Assembly: GCA_963575745.1 (NCBI GenBank)
Contig: CAUYUJ010020764.1
Span: 1 to 64,000, forward strand
DNA from: Prorocentrum cordatum
Lineage: Eukaryota > Sar > Dinophyceae > Prorocentrales > Prorocentraceae
Direction: 5' to 3'
DNA length: 64,000 bases
The notes below the pieces were generated by a model. The model saw only the letters and a program-made list of their open reading frames with translations, searched no databases and was not told where the DNA came from. This document shows, in pieces, positions 41,691-54,500 of the stretch; within the stretch, counting starts at the first letter, position 1, and each line of letters begins with the position of its first letter. The position numbers were made by a program, and so were the translations under genes.

Positions 41691-44515
41691 ATGAGCCTGG
41701 GGGCACTCCGCTGCGTGCTGCAGGCACGGTGGCGGATTACGGGGACAAGCAGTACCACGGGGTCTACCACCACGGAGTCGAGCTTCACGTCGCAGACTAG
41801 CACGACAGAGTCGAGCAGCACCACTGTGTCCACAACGACGGAGTCGAGCAGCATCACGGGGTCCACCACCACGGAGTCGAGTACCACGTCGCGGACCACG
41901 ACTACGGATACCAGCAGTACAACGGGATCCACCACGACGGCATCCAGCACCACCTCGCAGGTAAGCACCACGGACACGAGCAGCACCACGGTTTCTTCCA
42001 TTACAAGGACGAGCACGACGTCGCGAACGAGCAGCACAGAAACGAGCACCACCACGGTTTCCACCACAACACAGTCTAGCACGATGTCGCGGACCAGCAC
42101 GACGGACACCAGCAGCACAACGAGGTCTTCCGTTACAGAGACGAGCACCACGTCGAGATCCAGCACTACGGAAACAAGCAGTACCACGGGGACCTCCACA
42201 ACTGACTCGAGCACGGCGACCTTGACCAGCACTACGCAGACGAGCACCACCACCACAACGCAGTCGAGTAGCACCACTGGGTCCACAACGACGGAGTCGA
42301 GCACGGCGTCGTTGACCAGCACTACGCAAACGAGCACCACCACCACAACGGAGTCGAGTAGCACCACGGGGTCCACAACGACGGAGTCGAGCACGACGTC
42401 CGGCACCACCACAACGGAAACTAGCAGTACCACGGGGACTAGCGCAACGGATTCGAGCACGATGACGTTGACCAGCAGCACGGCGACGTTGACCAGCACT
42501 ACGCAAACAAGCAGTACCACGGGGACTACCACAACGGTCTCGAGCACGGCGACCTTGACCAGCATTACGCAAACGAGCACCACCAACACAACGGAGTCGA
42601 GCAGCATCACTGGGTCCACAACGACGGAGTCGAGCACGACGTCGGGCACCACCATAACGGAAACTAGCAGTACCACGGGGACCAGCGCAACGGATTCGAG
42701 CACGGCGACGTTGACCAGCACCACGCAAACAAGCAGCACCACGGGGACCACCACAACGGACTCGAGCACGGCGACGTTGACCAGCACTACGCAAACAAGC
42801 AGTACCACGGGGACCACCACAACTGGAACTAGCAGTGCCACGCGGTCCACCACGACGGATTCGAGCACGGCGACGTTGACCAGCACCACGCAAACAAGCA
42901 GTACCACGGGGACTACCGCAACGGACTCGAGCACGACGACGTTGACCAGCATTACGCAAACGAGCAGCACCACCACAACGGAGTCGAGTAGCATCACTGG
43001 GTCCACAAGGACGGAGTCGAGCACGACGTCCAGAACCACCACCACGGAAACCAGCAGTACCACGGGGACCAGCACCACTGGGTCCACAGCGACGGAGTCG
43101 AGCACGACGTCGGGCACCACCACAACGGAAACTAGCAGTACCACGGGGACCAGCGCAACGGATTCGAGCACGATGACCTTAACCAGCAGCACGGCGACGT
43201 TGACCAGCACTACGCAAACAAGCAGCACCACGGGGACCAGCGCAACGGACTCGAGCACGACGACGTTGACCAGCACTACGCAAACGAGCAGCACCACCAC
43301 AACGGAGTCGAGTAGCACCAGTGGGTCCAGAAGGACGGAGTCGAGCACGACGTCCAGAACCACCACCACGGAAACCAGCAGTACCACGGGGACCAGCACC
43401 ACTGGGTCCACAGCGACGGAGTCGAGCACGACGTCGGGCACCACCACAACGGAAACTAGCAGTACCACGGGGACCAGCGCAACGGATTCGAGCACGATGA
43501 CCTTAACCAGCAGCACGGCGACGTTGACCAGCACTACGCAAACAAGCAGTACCACGCGGACCACCACAACGGACTCGAGCACGGCGACGTTGACCAGCAG
43601 TACGCAAACAAGCAGTACCACGGGGACCACCACAACTGGAACTAGCAGTGCCACGCGGTCCACCACGACGGATTCGAGCACGGCGACGTTGACCAGCACC
43701 ACGCAAACAAGCAGTACCACCGGGACTACCGCAACGGACTCGAGCACGACGACGTTGACCAGCACTACGCAAACGAGCAGCACCACCACAACGGAGTCGA
43801 GTAGCACCAGTGGGTCCAGAAGGACGGAGTCGAGCACGACGTCCAGAACCACCACCACGGAAACCAGCAGTACCACGGGGACCAGCACCACTGGGTCCAC
43901 AGCGACGGAGTCGAGCACGACGTCGGGCACCACCACAACGGAAACTAGCAGTACCACGGGGACCAGCGCAACATATTCGAGCACGACGACGTTGACCAGC
44001 AGCACGGCGACGTTGACCAGCACTACGCAAACAAGCAGTAGCACGCGGACCACCACAACGGACTCGAGCACGGCGACGTTGACCAGCACTACGCAGACAA
44101 GCAGTACCACGGGGACCACCACAACTGGAACTAGCAGTGCCACGCGGTCCACCACGACGGATTCGAGCACGGCGACGTTGACCAGCACCACGCAAACAAG
44201 CAGTACCACCGGGACTACCGCAACGGACTCGAGCACGACGACGTTGACCAGCACTACGCAAACGAGCAGCACCACCACAACGGAGTCGAGTAGCACCACT
44301 GGGTCCACAAGCACGGAGTCGAGCACGACGTCGGGCACCACCACAACGGAAACTAGCAGTACCACGAAGACCAGCACCACTGGGTCCACAACGACGGAGT
44401 CGAGCACGACGTCGGGCACCACCACAACGGAAACTAGCAGTACCACGGGGACCAGCGCAACCGATTCGAGCACGACGACGTTGACCAGCAGCACGGCGAC
44501 GTTGACCAGCACTAG
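41691..44515 (+). CDS. Giant Ser/Thr-rich repeat protein, block 2 first segment
   Basis: Open Ser/Thr frame. The first codons (about 41691-41732) are not repeat and are probably intronic or inserted sequence, so the ATG at 41691 is not trusted. From about 41735 it reads TGTSSTTGSTTTESS, the text expected to follow where block 1 stops. After about 500 bp the unit changes to a 22-residue form with halves TSSTTGTTTTD and SSTATLTSTTQ. The repeat-coding frame is good to about 44515. There a small indel shifts it, and the open frame ends in Arg-rich shadow at 44675. Same inferred role as block 1: an extended, O-glycosylated extracellular segment. Confidence 0.65.
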
Positions 44516-47500
44516 CGCAAACAAACAGCAGCACCACGGGGACCACCACAAGGACTCGAGCACGGCGACGTTGACCAGCACTATACGCAGACAAGTAGTA
44601 GCACGGGGACCACCACAACGGAAACTAGCAGTGTCACGGGGTCCACCACGACGGATTCGAGCACGGCGACGTTGACCAGCACTACGCAAACAAGCAGTAC
44701 CACGGGGACCAGCGCAACGGACTCGAGCACGACGACGTTGACTAGCACTACGCAAACGAGCACCACCACCACAACGGAGTCGAGTAGCACCACTGGGTCC
44801 ACAAGGACGGAGTCGAGCACGACGTCGGGCACCACCACAACGGAAACCAGCAGTACCACGGGGACCAGCACCACTGGGTCCACAACGACGGAGTCGAGCA
44901 CGACGTCGGGCACCACCACAACGGAAACTAGCAGTACCACGGGGACCAGCGCAACCGATTCGAGCACGACGACGTTGACCAGCAGCACGGCGACGTTGAC
45001 CAGCACCACGCAAACAAGCAGTACCACGGGGACCAGCGCAACGGACTCGAGCACGACGACGTTGACCAGCATTACGCAAACGAGCAGCACCACGGGGACC
45101 ACCACAACGGACTCGAGCACGGCGACGTTGACCACACTACGAAACAAGCAATCGCACGGGTCCCACCACAACGACGAGAGCCCGGACGACGTTGACCAGC
45201 ACTACGCAGACAAGTAGGTAGCACGGGAAAACCACCACAACGGAAAAACTAGCCGTGCACGGGGTCCCACACACGCGGCTTCGAGCACGGCGACGTGACC
45301 AGCACTCGCAAACAAGCAGTACCACGGGGACCAGCGCAACGGACTCGAGCACGACGACGTTGACCAGCACCACGCAAACGAGCAGCACCACCACAACGAA
45401 GTCGAGTAGCACCACTGGGTCCACAAGCACGGAGTCGAGCACGACGTCGGGCACCACCACAACGGAAACTAGCAGTACCACGAAGACCAGCACCACTGGG
45501 TCCACAACGACGGAGTCGAGCACGACGTCGGGCACCACCACAACGGAAACTAGCAGTACCACGGGGACCAGCGCAACCGATTCGAGCACGACGACGTTGA
45601 CCAGCAGCACGAGACGTTGACCAGCAACTACGCCAAACAGCAGCACCACGGGGACCGACCACAACGGACTCGAGGCACGCGACGTTGACCAGCACTACGC
45701 AGACAAAGTATTAGCACGCGGACGACCACAACGGAAGAACAGTGCCACGGGGTCCACCACGACGGATTCGAGCACGGCGACGTTGACCCAGCGACTCTAC
45801 GCGCAACAAGCGTACCCTACGGGGACCCAGCGCACGGACCCGAGCACGACGACGTTTGACTATGGCTCTCGCAACGAGGCACCACCACCACACGGAGTCG
45901 AGTAGCACCACTGGGTCCACAAGGACGGAGTCGAGCAGACGTCGCGCACCACCATCACGGAAACCACAGTACCACGGGGAACCAGCACCACTGGGTCCAA
46001 ACGACGAGTCGAAGCACGACGTCGGGCACCACCACAACGGAAACTAGCAGTACCACGGGGACCAGCGCAACCGATTCGAGCACGACGACGTTGACCAGCA
46101 GCACGGCGACGTTGACCAGCACCACGCAAACAAGCAGTACCACGGGGACCAGCGCAACGGACTCGAGCACGGCGACGTTGACCAGCACTACGCAAACAAG
46201 CAGCACCACGGGGACCACCACAACGGCTTCGAGCACGGCGACGTTGACCAGCACTACGCAGACAAGTAGTAGCACGGGGACCACCACAACGGAAACTAGC
46301 AGTGCCACGGGGTCCACCACGACGATTCGAGCACGGCGACGTTGACCAGCACCACGCAAACAAGCAGTACCACGGGGACCAGCGCAACGGACTCGAGCAC
46401 GACGACGTTGACCAGCACCACGCAAACGAGCAGCACCACCACAACGGAGTCGAGTAGCACCACTGGGTCCACAAGCACGGAGTCGAGCACGACGTCGGGC
46501 ACCACCACAACGGAAACTAGCAGTACCACGAAGACCAGCACCACTGGGTCCACAACGACGGAGTCGAGCACGACGTCGGGCACCACCACAACGGAAACTA
46601 GCAGTACCACGGGGACCAGCGCAACCGATTCGAGCACGACGACGTTGACCAGCAGCACGGCGACGTTGACCAGCACTACGCAAACAAGCAGCACCACGGG
46701 GACCACCACAACGGACTCGAGCACGGCGACGTTGACCAGCACTACGCAGACAAGTAGTAGCACGGGGACCACCACAACGGAAACTAGCAGTGTCACGGGG
46801 TCCACCACGACGGATTCGAGCACGGCGACGTTGACCAGCACTACGCAAACAAGCAGTACCACGGGGACCAGCGCAACGGACTCGAGCACGACGACGTTGA
46901 CCAGCACTACGCAAACGAGCAGCACCACCACAACGGAGTCGAGTAGCACCACTGGGTCCACAAGGACGGAGTCGAGCACGACGTCCGGCACCACCATCAC
47001 GGAAACCAGCAGTACCACGGGGACCAGCACCACTGGGTCCACAACGACGGAGTCGAGCACGACGTCGGGCACCACCACAACGGAAACTAGCAGTACCACG
47101 GGGACCAGCGCAACCGATTCGAGCACGACGACGTTGACCAGCAGCACGGCGACGTTGACCAGCACCACGCAAACAAGCAGTACCACGGGGACCAGCGCAA
47201 CGGACTCGAGCACGACGACGTTGACCAGCATTACGCAAACGAGCAGCACCACGGGGACCACCACAACGGACTCGAGCACGGCGACGTTGACCAGCACAAC
47301 GCAACCAGCAGTAGCACGGGGCACCACAACGGAAAATAGCATGGCCACGGGTCCACCACGCCGGACGAGCCCGGCGGACGTTGACCAGCCACGCAAACAA
47401 GCCGTACATTGGATCCCCAGCGCAACGGACTCGAGCACGACGACGTTGACTAGCACTACGCAAACGAGCACCACCACCACAACGGAGTCGAGTAGCACCA

Positions 47501-48572
47501 CTGGGTCCACAAGGGACGGAGTCGAGCACGACGTCCGCACCACCATAACGGAAACCAGCAGTACCACGGGGACCAGCACCACTGGTAGGTCCACAACGAC
47601 GGAGTCGAGCCGACGTCGGGCACCACCACAACGGAAACTAGCAGTACCACGGGGACCAGCGCAACCGATTCGAGCACGACGACGTTGACCAGCAGCACGG
47701 CGACGTTGACCAGCACCACGCAAACAAGCAGTACCACGGGGACCAGCGCAACGGACTCGAGCACGGCGACGTTGACCAGCACTACGCAAACAAGCAGCAC
47801 CACGGGGACCACCACAACGGCTTCGAGCACGGCGACGTTGACCAGCACTACGCAGACAAGTAGTAGCACGGGGACCACCACAACGGAAACTAGCAGTGCC
47901 ACGGGGTCCACCACGACGGATTCGAGCACGGCGACGTTGACCAGCACCACGCAAACAAGCAGTACCACGGGGACCAGCGCAACGGACTCGAGCACGACGA
48001 CGTTGACTAGCACTACGCAAACGAGCACCACCACCACAACGGAGTCGAGTAGCACCACTGGGTCAACAAGGACGGAGTCGAGCACGACGTCGGGCACCAC
48101 CACAACGGAAAATAGCAGTACCACGAAGACCAGCACCACTGGGTCACAACGACGGAGTCAGAGCACGGAGTCGGGCACACCACAACGGAAACTAAGCAGT
48201 CCCACGGGGACCAGGCAAACGGATTCGAGCACGACGAGTTGACCAGCAGGCACGGCGACGTTGACCAGCACTACGCAAACAAGCAGCAACCACGGGACCA
48301 CCACAAACGGACTCGAGGCACGCGACGTGACCCGCAATACGAAGACCCACGTAGTAGCACGGGGACCACCACAACGGAAACTAGCAGTGTCACGGGGTCC
48401 ACCACGACGGATTCGAGCACGGCGACGTTGACCAGCACTACGCAAACAAGCAGTACCACGGGGACCAGCGCAACGGACTCGAGCACGACGACGTTGACTA
48501 GCACTACGCAAACGAGCACCACCACCACAACGGAGTTCGAGTAGCACACTGGGTCACAAGGCGACACAAATC
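44516..48572 (+). pseudogene. Ser/Thr repeat block 2, frame-scrambled stretch
   Basis: The same TLTSTTQTSSTTGT repeats continue, but the coding frame jumps between phases. Clean sub-segments are about 44672-45140, 45320-45610, 46342-47290 and 47685-48130. Between them are islands with many one-base indels and missing words (44515-44600, 45130-45320, 45600-46030, 47280-47610, 48130-48570). Clean and noisy copies of the same unit alternate, so these are most likely consensus errors in a hard-to-assemble repeat, and the real gene is probably open throughout. Confidence 0.55.
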
Positions 48573-51500
48573 ATGATTAACCGAATCGTTCAGGATGTCG
48601 TAACCGAGCGACGGGAAACCAGCAGTACCACGGGGACCAGCACCACTGGGTCCACAACGACGGAGTCGAGCACGACGTCGGGCACCACCACAACGGAAAC
48701 TAGCAGTACCACTGGGACCAGCGCAACCGATTCGAGCACGACGACGTTGACCAGCAGCACGGCGACGTTGACCAGCACCACGCAAACAAGCAGTACCACG
48801 GGGACCAGCGCAACGGACTCGAGCACGACGACGTTGACCAGCATTACGCAAACGAGCAGCACCACGGGGACCACCACAACGGACTCGAGCACGGCGACGT
48901 TGACCAGCACTACGCAAACAAGCAGTAGCACGGGGTCCACCACAACGGAAACTAGCAGTGCCACGGGGTCCACCACGACGGATTCGAGCACGGCGACGTT
49001 GACCAGCACCACGCAAACAAGCAGTACCACGGGGACCAGCGCAACGGACTCGAGCACGACGACGTTGACCAGCACCACGCAAACGAGCACCACCACCACA
49101 ACGGAGTCGAGTAGCACCACTGGGTCCACAAGCACGGAGTCGAGCACGACGTCGGGCACCACCACAACGGAAACTAGCAGTACCACGAAGACCAGCACCA
49201 CTGGGTCCACAACGACGGAGTCGAGCACGACGTCGGGCACCACCACAACGGAAACTAGCAGTACCACTGGGACCAGCGCAACGGATTCGAGCACGACGAC
49301 GTTGACCAGCAGCACGGCGACGTTGACCAGCACCACGCAAACAAGCAGTACCACGGGGACTACCGCAACGGACTCGAGCACGGCGACGTTGACCAGCAGC
49401 ACGGCGACGTTGACCAGCACTACGCAAACAAGCAGTACCACGGGGACCACCACAACGGACTCGAGCACGGCGACGTTGACCAGCACTACGCACACAAGCA
49501 GTAGCACGGGGACGACCATAACGGAAACTAGCAGTGCCACGGGGTCCACCACGACGGATTCGAGCACGGCGACGTTGACCAGCACCACGCAAACAAGCAG
49601 TACCACGGGGACCAGCGCAACGGACTCGAGCACGACGACGTTGACCAGCACTACGCAAACGAGCACCACCACCACAACGGAGTCGAGTACTACCACTGGG
49701 TCAACAGGGACGGAGTCGAGCACGACGTCCGGCACCACCATCACGGAAACCAGCAGTACCACGGGGACCAGCACCACTGGGTCCACAACGACGGAGTCGA
49801 GCACGACGTCGGGCACCACCACAACGGAAACTAGCAGTACCACTGGGACCAGCGCAACCGATTCGAGCACGACGACGTTGACCAGCAGCACGGCGACGTT
49901 GACCAGCACCACGCAAACAAGCAGTACCACGGGGACCAGCGCAACGGACTCGAGCACGACGACGTTGACCAGCACTACGCAAACGAGCACCACGACCACA
50001 ACGGAGTCGAGTACTACCACTGGGTCAACAGGGACGGAGTCGAGCACGACGTCCGGCACCACCATCACGGAAACCAGCAGTACCACGGGGACCAGCACCA
50101 CTGGGTCCACAACGACGGAGTCGAGCACGACGTCGGGCACCACCACAACGGAAACTAGCAGTACCACGGGGACCAGCGCAACGGATTCGAGCACGACGAC
50201 GTTGACCAGCAGCACGGCGACGTTGACCAGCACTACGCAAACAAGCAGCACCACGGGGACCACCACAACGGACTCGAGCACGGCGACGTTGACCAGCACT
50301 ACGCAGACAAGTAGTACCACGGGGACCACCACAACTGGAACTAGCAGTGCCACGCGGTCCACCACGACGGATTCGAGCACGGCGACGTTGACCAGCACCA
50401 CGCAAACAAGCAGTACCACGGGGACCAGCGCAACGGACTCGAGCACGACGACGTTGACCAGCACTACGCAAACAAGCAGCACCACGGGGACCACCACAAC
50501 GGCTTCGAGCACGGCGACGTTGACCAGCACTACGCAGACAAGTAGTAGCACGGGGACCACCACAACGGAAACTAGCAGTGCCACGGGGTCCACCACGACG
50601 GATTCGAGCACGGCGACGTTGACCAGCACCACGCAAACAAGCAGTACCACGGGGACCAGCGCAACGGACTCGAGCACGACGACGTTGACTAGCACTACGC
50701 AAACGAGCACCACCACCACAACGGAGTCGAGTAGCACCACTGGGTCAACAAGGACGGAGTCGAGCACGACGTCGGGCACCACCACAACGGAAACCAGCAG
50801 TACCACGGGGACCAGCACCACTGGGTCCACAACGACGGAGTCGAGCACGACGTCGGGCACCACCACAACGGAAACTAGCAGTACCACTGGGACCAGCGCA
50901 ACGGATTCGAGCACGACGACGTTGACCAGCAGCACGGCGACGTTGACCAGCACCACGCAAACAAGCAGTACCACGGGGACTACCGCAACGGACTCGAGCA
51001 CGGCGACGTTGACCAGCAGCACGGCGACGTTGACCAGCACTACGCAAACAAGCAGTACCACGGGGACCACCACAACGGACTCGAGCACGGCGACGTTGAC
51101 CAGCACTACGCACACAAGCAGTAGCACGGGGACGACCATAACGGAAACTAGCAGTGCCACGGGGTCCACCACGACGGATTCGAGCACGGCGACGTTGACC
51201 AGCACCACGCAAACAAGCAGTACCACGGGGACCAGCGCAACGGACTCGAGCACGACGACGTTGACCAGCACTACGCAAACGAGCACCACCACCACAACGG
51301 AGTCGAGTACTACCACTGGGTCAACAGGGACGGAGTCGAGCACGACGTCCGGCACCACCATCACGGAAACCAGCAGTACCACGGGGACCAGCACCACTGG
51401 GTCCACAACGACGGAGTCGAGCACGACGTCGGGCACCACCACAACGGAAACTAGCAGTACCACTGGGACCAGCGCAACCGATTCGAGCACGACGACGTTG

Positions 51501-54500
51501 ACCAGCAGCACGGCGACGTTGACCAGCACCACGCAAACAAGCAGTACCACGGGGACCAGCGCAACGGACTCGAGCACGACGACGTTGACCAGCACTACGC
51601 AAACGAGCACCACCACCACAACGGAGTCGAGTACTACCACTGGGTCAACAGGGACGGAGTCGAGCACGACGTCCGGCACCACCATCACGGAAACCAGCAG
51701 TACCACGGGGACCAGCACCACTGGGTCCACAACGACAGAGTCGAGCACGACGTCGGGCACCACCACAACGGAAACTAGCAGTACCACGGGGACCAGCGCA
51801 ACGGATTCGAGCACGACGACGTTGACCAGCAGCACGGCGACGTTGACCAGCACTACGCAAACAAGCAGCACCACGGGGACCACCACAACGGACTCGAGCA
51901 CGGCGACGTTGACCAGCACTACGCAGACAAGTAGTAGCACGGGGACCACCATAACGGAAACTAGCAGTGCCACGGGGTCCACCACGACGGATTCGAGCAC
52001 GGCGACGTTGACCAGCACCACGCAAACAAGCAGTACCACGGGGACCAGCGCAACGGACTCGAGCACGACGACGTTGACCAGCACTACGCAAACGAGCACC
52101 ACCACCACAACGGAGTCGAGTAGCACCACTGGGTCAACAAGGACGGAGTCGAGCACGACGTCGGGCACCACCACCACGGAAACCAGCAGTACCACGGGGA
52201 CCAGCACCACTGGGTCCACAACGACGGAGTCGAGCACGACGTCGGGCACCACCACAACGGAAACTAGCAGTACCACGGGGACCAGCGCAACGGATTCGAG
52301 CACGACGACGTTGACCAGCAGCACGGCGACGTTGACCAGCACTACGCAAACAAGCAGCACCACGGGGACCACCACAACGGACTCGAGCACGGCGACGTTG
52401 ACCAGCACTACGCAAACAAGCAGCACCACGGGGACCACCACAACGGGAACGAGCAGTGCCACGGGATCCACCACGACGGATTCGAGCACGGCGACGTTGA
52501 CCAGCTTTACGCAGACAAGCAGTACCTCGGGGACCAGCGCAACGGACTCGAGCACGACCACGTTGACCATCACTACGCAAACGAGCACTACCACCACAAC
52601 GGAGTCGAGTAGCAGCACTGGGTCCACAAGGACGGAGTCGAGCACGACGTCGGGCACCACCACCACGGAAACCAGCAGTACAACGGGGACCAGCATCACT
52701 GGGTCCACAACGACGGAGTCGAGCACGACGTCGGGCACTACCACAACGGAAACTAGCAGTACCACGGGGACCATCACAACGTATTCGAGCACGATGACTT
52801 TGACCAGCAGCACGGCGACATTGACCAGCACTACGCAAACAAGCAGCACCACGGGGACCAGCGGAACTGATTCGAGCACGGCGACGTTGACCAGCACTAC
52901 GCAAACGAGCAGCACCACCACCACAACGGAGTCGAGTAGCACCACTGGGTCCACAAGCACGGAGTCGAGCACGACGTCGGGCACCACCACCACGGAAACC
53001 AGCAGTACCACGGGGACCAACACAACGCATTTGAGCACGACGACGTTGACCAGTATTACGCAAACGAGCAGCACCACCACAACGGAGTCGAGTAGCAGCA
53101 CGGCGACGCTTACCAGCACCACGCAAACAAGCAGTGCCACCGGGACCACCACAACGGTGTCGACTGGCAGCACGGCGACGTTGACCAGCATTACGCAAAC
53201 GAGCCTCACCACGGGGACCACCACAACGGACTCGAGCACGACGACGTTGACCAGCACCACGCAAACAAGCAGTACCACGGGGACCACCACAACGGAAACT
53301 AGCAGTGCCACGGGGACCACCACGACGGATTCGAGCACGGCGACGTTGACCAGCACTACGCAGACAAGCAGCACCACGGGGACCACCACAGCGGACTCGA
53401 GCACGACGACATTGACCAGCAGCACGGCGACGTTGACCAGCATTACGCAAACAAGCAGTCCCACTGTGACCACCACAACGGACTCGAGCACGGTGACGTT
53501 GACCAGCACTACCCAAACGAGCACCACCACCACAACGGAGTCGAGAAGCACCACCGGGTCCACAACGACGGAGGCGAGCACGACGTCGGGCACCACCACC
53601 ACGGAAACCAGCAGTACCACGGGGACCAGCACAACGCATTCGAGCACGACGACATTGACCAGCACTACGCAAACGAGCACCACCACCACAACGGAGTCGA
53701 GTAGCAGCACGGCCACGCTTACCAGCGCCACGCAAACAAGCAGTACCACGGAGACCACCACAACGGTGTCGAGTAGCAGCAAGTCGACGTTGACCAGCAC
53801 CACGCAAACAAGCAGCACCACGGGGACCAGCGCAACGGATTCGAGCACGGCTACGTTGACCAGCAGTACGCAAACAAGCAGTACCACGGAGACCAGCACA
53901 ACGGTGTCGAGTAGCAGCACGGCGACGTTGACCAGCAATCTGCAAACGAGCACCACCACGGGGACCACCATAACGGACTCGAGCACGGCGACGTTGACCA
54001 GCACTACGCAAACAAGCAGCACCACGGGGACCACCACAACGGACTCGAGCACGGCGACCTTGGCCAGCATTACGCAAACGAGCAGTACCACGGGGACCAG
54101 CACAACGGTGTCGAGTAGCAGCATGGCGACGTTGACCAGCAATATGCAAACGAGCACCACCACCATAACGGAGTCGAGTAGCAGCACGGCGACGTTGGCC
54201 AGCACTACGCAAACAAGCAGTGCCACGGGGAACCCAGTGGACTCGAGCAACGCGTCGTTCACCATCACTACGCAAACAAGCAGTACCACGGGGACCACAA
54301 GCAAGTCGAGCACGACGACGTTGACCAGCACTACGCAGACGAGCACCACCACCACAACGGAGTCGAGTAGCACCATTGGGTCCACAACGACGGAGTCGAG
54401 CACGGGAGCGGGCACCAGCATCACGGACACGAGCAGTTCCACGGGGACCAGCACACCGGAGTCGAGCACGGCGACGTTGACTAGCAATATGCAAACGAGC

